A stretch of DNA of 64,000 nt, taken from the NCBI RefSeq assembly GCF_000006405.1, contig NW_003205333.1, forward strand, positions 440,702-504,701, in the 5' to 3' direction. A program made the position numbers and the translations under genes. Shown piece after piece: positions 1 to 10,015 of this stretch (position 1 is the first letter of the stretch; each line of letters opens with the position of its first letter). Source of the stretch: Perkinsus marinus ATCC 50983 (lineage: Eukaryota; Perkinsozoa; Perkinsida; Perkinsidae). A model generated the notes under the pieces. The model saw only the letters and a program-made list of their open reading frames with translations. It ran no database searches and was not told the origin of the DNA.

Positions 1-727
1 TGCTTCCAGGTCGTCAATCTCAGCAATATCATCATCGTCAGCGCCCAGCTGAGCAGCAAACAGCTCAACGTAAGTATACGAAGGCAGCCCTTACCGCGGA
101 AGCCACTCCACGACCTCTCCGTAGGACATCGTACCCATAACTACGGTGACTGTATCGGCTACCGACAGATGACGCAGCAGCAGAGCATATTGAACGGCTG
201 GAAGGACTGTTATCGTCAGTGACATAGTCATTGTCAAACGGAGCCTTAGCCGATGCACTCTCATCCCCAAGACGGAGAATCTCTCGACGTAGTCCAGTAC
301 GTCGGTGAGTCGAGCAAGATACGTTAGATACCTATACAGAAGTCAACAGATCAGGTCGGAACCTAATCTAAATAATGTTATTGGTCACCTGGCTGGGAGA
401 CGGCGAAGGAGGTGGTGCTTCATGACGAGGCTTATTGGCACGAATAATAAGCTTAGCAAACTCGGTAAAATGCACCCCACGAGCCTTCTCATTGTGAGAT
501 AGCAACATGGCAACTTCTTCAGTCACGCTGATGCCAATCATCTCGAGTTCCTCCAAGAACCTTACACAGACAGCCTTCCCACATTATCGCTCGACAGCAA
601 CAAACCTCTTAGTCGTCAGGTGACCAAAATCCCACTTCTCGAAGAGTCGCTTCACAACTGGACCTTTGGAATGGGCCCAGAACTCCTCTGATGCTGATGG
701 GACCGGATGAGATCGATCAACAGTCAT
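1..727 (-). CDS. EF-hand-like hypothetical protein (3' end off window)
   Basis: The start is the ATG at 727. Exon 1 encodes a segment ending FEKWDFGHLTTKR. A 45-nt intron (561-605) restores the frame to FLEELEMIG and ISVTEEVAMLL, followed by GVHFTEFAKLI. This alternation of helices and short loops resembles a degenerate EF-hand pair, but no full DxDxDG loop is visible. A proline/serine stretch follows, then a 57-nt intron. The next exon is rich in Ser, Arg and acidic residues. The last intron starts at 94 with donor GTAAGG and is 31 or 46 nt depending on the acceptor. The sequence runs off the window in an acidic DDDDIAEIDD stretch. The function is unknown, and the EF-hand assignment is an inference from pattern only. 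Confidence 0.6.
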
Positions 728-1180
728 TTGAGTAGGGTTCGAACGTTCAAGAGAGAGCAGCAACTAGTAGAGAATAGGAGTCCAAGTGGAGATGGAGATA
801 AAGCGAGTCACAGGGCTGCCGATTCAGAACAGCACGAATGACTTCAATACGTTCGTCAATACCTATAGGATGCCCTGAGTATTAACAGCGCAAGTTCGTG
901 TATGCATACAAAACGAAATCCCACTACTTATGACTGAACTCCTTCTAGTGAGCCCATCAGAATCAGTAACCAGACTATCAGATATTTCATCCCGACGTCG
1001 TCGAAGTAACAGGATTTACGATGATTATGAATACACGAATAAGACCAGATTTATTCGAGTCACACATTACTTTATATCTTTTATATAATGCCTTTGTGGA
1101 TGGACTAAGTGATCTAATGCGTATGAAGATGGAAGGAATAAGAGAATGGGGAAAATGACAATCGAATCTCTACGGATACT
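728..1180. other. Intergenic stretch
   Basis: This stretch lies between the start of the EF-hand-like gene and the stop of the amino-acid transporter. It is fairly AT-rich and no frame stays open convincingly on either strand. I see no RNA gene or repeat. Confidence 0.5.
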
Positions 1181-3028
1181 TTATGAAAAGAAGATATTTA
1201 TCGTAGCGGTTACCCAAAGGAGTAGAGTAATGAATACCAGAGCTATGGTCAAGAGAGGCCACCGTTTCTTGCCGATGTCATCATCCTTCTGAAGTGCAGC
1301 ATACACCAAACCTGGGAATCCACACACCAATGGGGCAGCCAAATAAGAGGACATGGAGCCAATAAACGAGGCGACATTGGGGACCTGATGTAAACTATAT
1401 CAATCGAACAAGAGACAAGCAGCCTACCTACCAGTAGGGCAATAGCGGTGCATACTGTGATAGAGAAGAACGGTGCTCCGTATTGCATCAGTAGTGACTG
1501 GATACCGACAACCAACTCGATCCACCGACAGAAGACGAAGAAGGGATTTCTCACAGGAACATCACCAACCTACCAAACACCTCGGGGTTATGAACAATGA
1601 GCTCACTCTCACTTACCGATCCTTCCCCCGCGCCTAGCTCGAGAGCCTTGTAGAAACCGGCCAGTCCGGGTAGGAGATTCATCGGGGCAGCAACAAGTAG
1701 CATGATAGTCAGTCCTATACGACAGACGAATATAATACGATCATCAGCCGCATAATTTTGCATGAAATTAGGCGTAGTCTCAGTAAGGAAAGACAGGTAC
1801 CTTATCAAATGAACCATATAGCTAGTATGTTCATACACGTGGACTCACACTGCGATAGCCATAGAGAGGTAAATAGAAGAGAGCGCGATACCAGCTACTA
1901 CATTAGCGATGGTACGCCTAACAGTGGTCGGACGAGACCTGAACAAGGAGCAACATTAACTACAATGATAATTGCTACGAGTATGTCACATCTCTGCTGC
2001 CACTCTAACTGCCGGAATCTGGTTCATCAAACCAAACATGCACACAGAAAACGTGTTGAATGTGCTTATATTCACATGACCTTCTGACAAGCTCAACGAT
2101 GCACGTGCCTGAATGGATACTAACGATTCCACTGTGCCTAATTGTGGGTACCTCCTCGGGATGCTCTTCGACGAGTGAGGGTGCTCGGATCAACACTACT
2201 GTAGCTGTCAGGACCACGGCCCAAATAGAGAGGGATGATACGTAACGAAGTACGGATATACTAAAGATGACGATCATTTACATTTAAGGGAATTCAACGA
2301 AGCGACCGACTCACCTTTTTGATACCGACATAGGGTAAATGGCCAAATATGCACAGGCCACAATACAGAATTTACGGAACACTTCTGGATCTATTCCTTG
2401 TAAATAATACCCAGTGATAGAAGGAATGAAGTCTCCGAGGAATACAAGATAGCTCACGCAGGTCATCACGCAGTAAACGAAGGCCCAAAGCTCAAAGAAG
2501 GCAAGTCGAGGAGAGACCCTCAAAGGGGATATCTGAATAAGGGTCAACACATATCCTAGGCTAGATACTAACTCACAGAGTAATAGGGAGCATTCCCCTC
2601 AGCCTGCTGCCCTACTGCTGCTAGTAAATCCGCCTTCTTGAAGCCAAGACGGACCAATGCCCAATCGACGACAGCACCATAGGTGTGTAGACCGGTCTTA
2701 GTGACAGCAGTAAAGAGGATCAGATTGCTGGTAACAGCAATGCATGCACAAATGACGAAGCATAGGATACCAACCAAGAGCCCACTGCCTAGCATGGCAT
2801 AGGGTAGGGATAGTGCACCAGCCCCCAAGGCAGCTACTACCAACAACAGAGTAGTGGATAGGAAGGAACCTGAAGTAAGGGGAGGAAACCAACATCTAGG
2901 AGGGTGACCAATGATAGGACAAACATACCAGGACTGAATAACCTCTCGGGTTTCTTTTCTAGTTGATAGGAAGTGTCTACGGACACCAGTAAGCTTTGAT
3001 CGAGCCTTTGGGGAGGAAGGACCACCAT
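1181..3028 (-). CDS. AAAP-family amino acid transporter
   Basis: This is probably a proton- or sodium-coupled amino-acid carrier of the AAAP/SLC38/AVT family, in a vacuolar or plasma membrane. The start is the ATG at 3028. The first intron is 2870-2928 (59 nt, GT-AG); after it the frame reads LLLVVAALGAGALSLPYAM, the hallmark first membrane helix of the family. Later exons give many hydrophobic helices, including ILCFVICACIAVTSNLI, FFELWAFVYCVMTCVSYLVF and FFSITVCTAIALLV. The frame ends in LLTIALVFITLLLWVTATI and stops at 1181. Several further short introns separate the exons. The substrate cannot be told from sequence. The number of helices, about ten or eleven, fits the family. Confidence 0.85.
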
Positions 3029-4066
3029 AGTGAGCCTTACAACTACGTACTATACGATCAGGTTCAATTCAACGTCGAAAATTACGACTCGAAAAATGCA
3101 AGATTAATTGTGCGCTATTGATGACAAAAGCGCACGCCCTAAAAAGAAGACTCTTCCGGAGTAGTCTAAATACGTAGGAGTCCTCTGTGGACCGACAAGA
3201 GACCATAAGAGATGTACGAGTTGCATACTTGCATGCTTTGCAGTGGGACATTCTTTGCGTGATATGTAGCGCGAGACACTTTAGCACTGAGGGAGTGTTA
3301 GCATTTTGTACCCCTTCAGTGTAGTGTGGTAACATTTGGTATCTCTTACCATCATTACTCCAGCATCATGATGGTAGCAAACCGCTAATCGATTCGATAG
3401 CGTAGTGATAAGAGTTGGGACATTCACCCGAATACATAATACATAGCAATGAACGAAGTCTCCCACAGAATGAGATTCCAAATCCGAAATGAAACTTCGA
3501 CTTTCGTAGATAGTCCGGATTTCGTTGATGAGATTTATGAAAACGGAAACTGAAGTCTGAGTTAACCAAACACAAAACGGATACAAGACGTGTTACACGC
3601 ATAAGTGTGCTGAGCTAGCGCGGCTAGCCAGGCATGTAGGTCCTTTCTGCACGATCGATGGGACCATTACGTAAGGAGAGGATGCCTACCGTAGTCGAGC
3701 CTTGACGGATTAGTCATGCCATATACTATGAATTGACACAATTGGTATAATATCATGATGATCTTTCGAAATCGGTCCCAGTTGTGTGTCGAGGCGTGCT
3801 ACTCCTGGGATGTATCGTCATGTATTCCCTCGATAGTTAACACGAATAACAACCCAAAGTGAAAATCTACGAGGGTTTTGGTGGTATATTGATGAAAGCA
3901 ACAGGAAGGGCTTGGCTGAGTGTTTGCGGGTCTCCGATGATGTGGGACGTGTGAATACCTATCTTCAAACGTTCATGCGGATTTCAATGCTATACAATTT
4001 CTCTTATCTCGACACTCTTCAAGTTCAACGCCGCCTCAGTACAGTTTGACAAGGATCAAGCTAAGT
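3029..4066. other. Intergenic stretch
   Basis: About 1 kb lies between the transporter start and the stop of the next minus-strand gene. Open frames of up to about 100 codons occur near 3100-3600, but they overlap in several frames, are rich in Ser/Cys/His and show no motif. I treat them as chance. No repeats or RNA genes are seen. Confidence 0.5.
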
Positions 4067-4664
4067 CTAACTGTAGAACTTACGTTCGCACTGCTCCTCA
4101 TCGCTCTTGGGTGCTTCCATACCACCATCACAGTTGTCTTCACTCATCTCGCTATTATCATCATCGTATGCCTCAGGGAGGACTGATAGCAATATACTCA
4201 TAACACACTATTCAAACCGATAGTCCGAGTCCGGACACATCGTAGTAGTACTTCCAGACGGTGGCGGTTGTTCTTCAAAGGTAGAGGGTACCGGCCCCTC
4301 AGCTCGCTGCCACTTCTTCCTTCTCCCTGGTAACTCCCGTGACCTCTTCCATACCGACTCCTTCGGCCGCGACAACCTCGCCTTCTTGGCAGTTTGTATA
4401 CGTTCGAACCTAACGTGAGAATAGCCTCCATATAGAGTGATTTCTCGGGCCTCACTCTTGCTCTTCCCTGTCGGATACCTTCTCCTTAAGCCTTTGTAAC
4501 CATCGGAGTCGTCGCTGCTCCTGCTGTAGCCACACCGACTCTTCGGCTTTCTTCACTGCCACGATGTCCTCACTACCAAATGATTGTGATGCTTTGAAGG
4601 CTGGCTGACCTCCTCGACTTGATGATGATTTGAAGGCATCAGTATTAGAGTCAGGATCCATCAC
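4067..4664 (-). CDS. Charged hypothetical protein
   Basis: The start is the ATG at 4664 (M-M-D-P-D-S-N-T). Exon 1 is highly charged, with a predicted helix rich in E, Q, R and K (WLQQEQRRLRWLQRLKEKV). A 46-nt GT-AG intron is followed by a basic exon (KKARLSRPKESVWKRSRELP) ending in a PPPSG stretch. A second intron of about 69 nt leads to an acidic exon, LPEAYDDDNSEMSEDNCDGG, stopping at 4067. The basic middle and acidic tail would suit a nuclear or chromatin/RNA-associated protein, but no family is recognised. Frame and phase agree across both introns, which is the main support for a real gene. Confidence 0.6.
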
Positions 4665-4784
4665 TGTTGACAGCCACTTCCATTTCGTTGTCTCGACAAC
4701 ATCGTATGAGGTTTAGTTACTCCCACCAAGGAACTAGTATACGCAACGCCATCGAGTATACATCATTGGTAATGAACAACAATA

Positions 4785-5284
4785 TCAGCATGCAATACGT
4801 GCACGAGCAGTATGTATCATAGCATGGATGTCATCAGTACGAGAGAGTATCTCATCAAGGCTCAATCTATTGTCTTTTATCCGCCGCAACCTATCTTCCA
4901 TATCTCCCGCATCCTCTACTTTAGGTATTGACCTGAGGCATAGATGACATTCAATTGAGGGATCATCAGGGAGCCATACGACTTGTCCGTTGTCCTCTCT
5001 TTTCTATCACTATATCTTCTTCTATCCTTGTATAATCTTGGAGTAGTGAAGCCCGCAGACCGAGCTGTTGTCAATGGAGTAATGCTCCCTGCCCGCTCAC
5101 GTGGTGTCGCATATTTCTGCAGTATATTCTCGTCGATTGAGGAATTGAAAACGTTGGTAGGGGCATGGCGGCTAGTCCTTCGAGCTCTCCGTTTTCTAAT
5201 GGGCAACGACCTGAGATAGTAACAAGAGGAGGGTATCGACCTCACACGTTATGAGGAGGCTTCTCACGGTATAGCACCACTCAT
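4785..5284 (-). CDS. Small basic protein with C-terminal coiled coil
   Basis: Three exons join in phase. The start is the ATG at 5284 (MSGAIP). A 57-nt intron leads to an arginine-rich exon (SLPIRKRRARRTSR), and a 48-nt intron leads to the last exon. That exon contains MEDRLRRIKDNRLSLDEIL and SRTDDIHAMIHTARARIAC, a helical, heptad-like segment, and stops at 4785. The product is about 120 residues. It is basic at the N-terminus, with several TPR/TTPR-type sites, and helical at the C-terminus. It could be a cytoskeletal or centrosomal adaptor, but that is a guess. No family is recognised. Confidence 0.6.
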
Positions 5285-5511
5285 GCTGGGAGCCCTATCA
5301 CCCAAGCCATGTTGTGAGTAAACACTCTCATGATCGTCCCAATGGGGAGGGCCTCGATCGCCGCTGTGATGAGATGTGGGCTTCCTATTAGGATAATAGC
5401 ACCAGGAAAGCTGACCGCCCATGAGAAGAGCCAATTGCTGAGAATAATGATCAGCAGTAATGTAGGCCCCGTTATTAACAATAAAGAGACACTGAAGTTA
5501 CAATATACGGC

Positions 5512-7044
5512 TCAGCCATGCTCATCATCATCATCATCATCATCATCTGAGAGCTCCCTCACCAATACCCCGTATGGTCGTACATCATCACTATTCTCAA
5601 TAACCCAATACTCCTGTCGAGACTCACACTGTCTAACAGCCTCTGGCCTCACCCTACACTGTAGCATCACTACAACCCTCCGTCTACCCTCTACCATCAT
5701 TGTATTACTATACACCCCAGCAGTATCTGGATAGGGTGAGCAGTATATCCCATGTTCAATACCAAGCTCTTGAGAGTAGTTCTGCCTAACTCCTGGCCTA
5801 ATACCCTGTGCTAGGATACCTGGTAGGTTAGCAGCACTAGTACCATGATAAGCAACGGCCCACTCTTTACCATCACTTCTGGAACCAGCCCTTCCACCTA
5901 ACCAGGAGTTATCACCCGAGTCGTAGCACCCGCGGACCGCCACTGCAAACCTCTTCCAGCCATAGGGTGGGAAGTACTGCTGCCCACCCCGCATCTCTAC
6001 TGTCCGCTGCCCATTACTCGTGAGATGGCGAAAGTCAGTGTTATAGGAATAGTCGAAGATATCCGTGCTGCCAAACCCAGCCGTTACCGTTAAGCCCGCT
6101 TTCTCCATGGCTGGCAGGAAGATGTTGTTGAAGAAGACCTCATTGGTGAGCCAGTCACGTGGTCTGCTAACCCTTGGGGTGGCCCTGGTCAACCAAGGAT
6201 GGTATTGCATCATCACTGCAGCTATTTTGCTGCTCTCATCCTCCTGGTATTCACCTCGCACCTCCATTGGGTGAGTGATTGTGGCATGATCCATTCGGAA
6301 GAGAGGTCGAAGAACCATTCCCCCATTCCTCTTTGATGTCATCCACTTGAAGTCTATCAGTATAGTATTACTACTACCATCGAATAGAGGCACCTCTGCT
6401 CGGCCCGAGAACTCACCGTTCTTATACAAATTGAAGAGTATCTCAATATGGGCCCCTGTACCCTCCCCCATACACTTTACCCCTCGGGATGAATCCAACC
6501 ATTTCCATCGTACCCCTTGAGGAAGTCGTCTGGTGGGATCCACATTCACTTCTACTGGGGCCATCCTCCTGACGGGCCGACCCACTCCCGTAAAGGAGTT
6601 ATACTGCATCATATCGATAAAGTTGACGCGGTAATGATTACTCCCGATGGTGACACGAAAGTTGGCGAAGTCAACTTGGCTCAAATCTTGTGTGGCAAAG
6701 CCTATAAAGGCCTGGTAAGAGGCCTCGAGTTCCCTCTCGACATCCCAAGGGAAAAGCCGCCACTCGCCGTTCCTGAAAAGTTGTCCTTTGTACACTGTTG
6801 CTATCGACTCCTACCATACCTATTCCTTCTCCATTGCCATATAGCGGTCCTTATCGTCTTACCGTATGGAGAGGTAGCAGCAGTAGGTGGAAGGAGGGTT
6901 AGACTCTTGAGGTGTGTTAGAGGCTTGGCCTTCCTCGATATCGGTGACACTACAATGATGGGCCTCAGTGGGCCTTGAAAGCTGGCCCCACTAGAGGATA
7001 CATCCTCCTCAACAATACTAGGAGGAGCGTAACGGGCAGCCATG
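5512..7044 (-). CDS. WWE-domain PARP-like ADP-ribosyltransferase
   Basis: This is predicted to transfer ADP-ribose from NAD+ onto proteins. The start is the ATG at 7044; a GT-AG intron of about 69 nt (a 20-nt reading is also in phase) joins exon 1 to the long exon. The N-terminal WWE domain (binds iso-ADP-ribose in known members) shows FRNGEWRLFPWD, LEASYQAF, VNFIDMMQYN and TGVGRPVRR. The middle has GGQQYFPPYGWKRFAVAV. The C-terminal fold has AYHGTSAANLPGILAQG (His), GIYCSPYPDTAGVY (Tyr) and QEYWVIENSDDVRPYGVL (Glu), matching a PARP H-Y-E triad in order and spacing. The protein ends in eight Asp codons before EHG. Alternatives are another YHGT-type domain with the same fold. About 460 residues; the target is unknown. 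Confidence 0.75.
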
Positions 7045-7173
7045 GAAGGACAATAGCAGCCCATCAAAGGAGAGGGAACGAAGAGGAAGAAGGCATATAG
7101 TGATGGGAGGGGGACACTACAGAATGAGACGACCCTGAACTCAGCGAGAATATGGAATAGTGCAGGTTCGGCA

Positions 7174-8923
7174 CTAAGGGACAAGCTTACGGCAGAAGGG
7201 CATGAGATTATCACTGATCATCGACGATGCACTATCGGGAAGGAAGGTGACACTACCAGAACGTGATGGGGAGGTAGAGGAGAGTGATAAGAGTGGTACT
7301 GGAGGAAGGTCCGACTCCCCGGGCGAAAAGCCTTCAGTATCCCCGAAGGGCATAGAGCGTGCCTCACCCACCTGCAACGAAGGCGAGAAGTGGCCAACCT
7401 GAATGGAGTAGAGGTTCACTCACTTGTGGGCTATCCTGTTGCTGTTCATCGTTGGAGGCTTTCAGTGAGGTAGGCACATTTGAGGCCGACTCGAGCCTGC
7501 GTGCATGTCGAGATCTCCATAGCTCATTGCTAGATGCACGTACAGATCTAGGGGTAGGATAGGCACAGGGGACCAGCCCTTCTGGTAGTATCATGCGGAT
7601 GAAGTCATCTCTAGTGTAGAGTACATCACTTGCATCCTCCTCAAGGACCCTCTCACCCTTCTGCCCTATGAGTACTCTATCTAGATCATCAGGGTCATTG
7701 AGAGCGGTCGAGAAGTATTCCCTCAATCGTCTAAGATCTACAACCCCCTTCCCTTCGTAATCTATCATACAATCGAATAACCTCCTCAGCTCCATGAGCC
7801 TCTCCAAAGATATCTCTACTGCCTCCACTGCCTCTTGCTGTGCATTGTCTCGTGGACTCTGGTGTACAGTCCCGACTCTACTAGTTACAGACTCACCTGT
7901 TCCTCCACTATCTGTGCCAGGTCGCTGTGGTGTTGACTTCCGACCCGAGGTGGAGGAGGAACTCCTAGATTGGCCATAGGTAACCAACACTGCCGCCTCC
8001 TCCCCTACTCCACCATGCTCATGTATGATCCCCTCAATCACAGGGTGTGAACAATTCGGTGAGAGTATCCTTAGAATATCACTCAATGTGATCAGACGTT
8101 CCTCTGCAGAATGAGAGCTTTCATAGGCCCGGGATAAGATCTCAGTGTTGACGCCCCTCCCAATTTTTCCTAGTATATCAATGAGATCATCTACCTTGAT
8201 GTAGCCGGTATTGTCAGTGTCCAACAGTAGGAAGACGTATTGTAGCTCTTCCACCTGGTCCGTGGTCATGTTGGGTCCATCGCAAGAGGAGGTATGATCT
8301 CCGATACCCTCCAACTTGAACCTTCGATTCGCCAGAGGGCTTAATGCAGTGACCTCCCTCAGAGGCTGACGAGGTATGTAGGCCCTACGAGCCCCTGGCC
8401 CCTCCCGTAGTGTATTCATCCACTCCGGCGGATCACTATCATTTGCGCTATTGTCCTCATCCTCCTGGGCAATGTCTACCCCCAAGGCCTTGAGACCAAC
8501 CCTCACCCTAGCTGCGTAGGCAGCATCTGTAGGAGTGGCAGAGGAGGTTAGTCCGTTATAAGTGGGTATGTATGAAAACCCGCCAACTCGAGCAACTCCA
8601 ATGACCACAGCAACAGGGGGAATGTTGGCTTCCTCCAAGAAGGTTAACCTCTCGCTTACCTTCGCATTACCACAATACCATGCCAAGCCAGCAATGAGCT
8701 CATCACTAGCTACCCTCCCCGTTCTCGAGCCCTTCCTGTCCCTAGTGAGAGAGTCCATGCATTGCTCAGCTACTTCTGCTGTGATACCCAGAGTACGGAC
8801 AAGGTCAGCTTCAGTAGCATCAACTCTACGTAGACCCGAATGGATCTTGGCTACTTCCACAAGCGAGTCAACCTTCAAGACGTCCTCTAGTTTAGAGTTC
8901 GTAAGCATCTCCTCTTCCTCCAT
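7174..8923 (-). CDS. EF-hand domain protein, about 570 residues
   Basis: The start is the ATG at 8923 (MEEEEML). Most of the protein is one long exon. An EF-hand loop is seen near residue 235 (LLLDTDNTGYIKVDDLIDIL, with Asp at loop positions 1 and 3, Gly at 6 and Asp at 12). A second, weaker helix-loop-helix lies near residue 390 (DCMIDYEGKGVVDLRRLREY). Between them is a Ser/Thr/Gly-rich linker. The intron begins at 7423 with donor GTGAGT and is 25 nt, or 52 nt if the next in-frame acceptor is used. The last exon is Pro/Ser-rich and stops at 7174. Calcium binding is likely for the first hand only. No kinase or protease domain is visible. Confidence 0.75.
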
Positions 8924-9040
8924 GGGAATGCAAACAACGGGCGTGTCTCAAAGAAGGTACTTCATACCGCCATCCCAACACAATGCCATTATCAATAAAG
9001 TAACGTGTGAATAGTGCAACAGGTTGTAGGAAACAAGAGG

Positions 9041-9265
9041 CTACCGTGCCTCATAGACACAAGGCCTTTGCTTCTGTCTGAGCTTGTACAATATACGATG
9101 TCCACATTCACGGCATCTGACCGCATCATGTGGTTTGATATCGACGTACCTGCATTTATTCCATGCTAGCCTCATGCTAGCCTCCTTGTATTACGCGCCA
9201 CATTCCCCACATAGATAGGTAACAGCCACTTGGCTTTCAAGATCGGCAATACCTCCAGCAAACAT
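9041..9265 (-). CDS. RNA polymerase I/II/III shared subunit RPABC4 (RPB12-like)
   Basis: This is a small zinc-ribbon subunit shared by the three nuclear RNA polymerases. The exons are joined by a 46-nt GT-AG intron in phase. The first zinc half-site is YLCGECGA and the second is RCRECGHRILYK, followed by the conserved end of the family (basic stretch then EAR, stop at 9041). The spacing, the KPHDAVRCREC block and the length match RPABC4 (Rpc10/Rpb12). The start used is the ATG at 9265; an upstream exon adding a Gly/Asp-rich leader is possible because the frame stays open to an AG near 9320. It is divergent from the plus-strand gene at 9578. Confidence 0.85.
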
Positions 9266-9577
9266 CCCTGCCGTATTGTTATCACCAGCCTCTCCCCCAC
9301 CAGTAGGGTTATCAGCTCTCTGAAATTATATTGGATTCAACCGTATCGCTATCTAACAAAGGTCTTTATTACCAATACTGCATCAAAGTCGAATCCACCA
9401 TCGCTCGAGGCCATAGTGTGTAAAATGGGGCTGAGAGAGGCAGGTTACAGCGCAATCACTTGTATAACGACCTACTCTAGCCGCTCAAGATTTGGAATAA
9501 TTTCGTGGCGCGCGGTAAAATTGCTCCGGAAGAATGAGTGGATATGGTCAGGTTTTTAATCACACTCTCCATTGATC
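9266..9577. other. Divergent intergenic region
   Basis: About 310 bp separate RPABC4 (minus) from a small membrane protein gene (plus), so it should hold both promoters. No TATA-like or other motif stands out. Part may be an untranslated or short coding first exon of RPABC4. Confidence 0.4.
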
Positions 9578-10003
9578 ATGACTGCCATCGTTAGCATCAG
9601 TCGTCTATTGGATGCCCTTGTTACCGGAGCCTTTGTCGTGTGTTTATCGGGACTATCACTGTATTACCATCATCACGACGAAGGGGCTACGATGATCCAT
9701 CATTCTGTTCTAGATACGTGTTAAGCCTCTTCTACAAGTTCGTAGTGGTTACAGAGAGAGCTCGAACTGGAGTCTTCGGCAACTTCTTACAGAACTCTCT
9801 ACCCTTCAAGGTAGTAGTAGTATGTGGAGGATCGTAGATGCTCAGTGTCTTCTTAGCACAACCGTTTCGAATACAACCTAACCCATATAATCCTGTTTGG
9901 TATCCTCATCACACTCTTCACTTTATGCCATCATAAGTATTTGGATGAACTAGAGAAGAAGGAGAGCAAAGGAGGGAAGTCGAAGGCCAGCCAGAAGCAG
10001 TAG
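9578..10003 (+). CDS. Small two-helix membrane protein
   Basis: The start is the ATG at 9578 (MTAIVSISRLLDALVTG). Three exons join in phase through introns of about 74 and 48 nt. The product is about 100 residues. It has a hydrophobic helix with YVLSLFYKFVVV, a middle segment (ARTGVFGNFLQNSLPFKH), a second helix (HIILFGILITLFTL), and a lysine-rich tail KYLDELEKKESKGG, stopping at 10003. A short hairpin in the ER, mitochondrial or Golgi membrane with a basic cytosolic tail fits. I do not recognise the family. Confidence 0.65.
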
Positions 10004-10015
10004 TGACATTAAGAA

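Noticed and set aside
4200-4240. In-frame TAG or a 21-nt intron near 4220
   Set aside because: A 69-nt GT-AG intron from 4197 to 4265 region keeps the frame and removes the stop, so neither stop read-through nor a tiny intron is needed.
5281-5481. Minus-strand hydrophobic frame (LLLIIILSNWLFSWAV)
   Set aside because: It lies between two genes, overlaps the start codon of the downstream one and has no phased partner. It is probably the untranslated region of the WWE-PARP gene.
6776-6820. A 20-nt intron in the WWE-PARP gene
   Set aside because: A 69-nt intron with a better donor (GTAAGA) is also in phase, so an extreme length is not needed.
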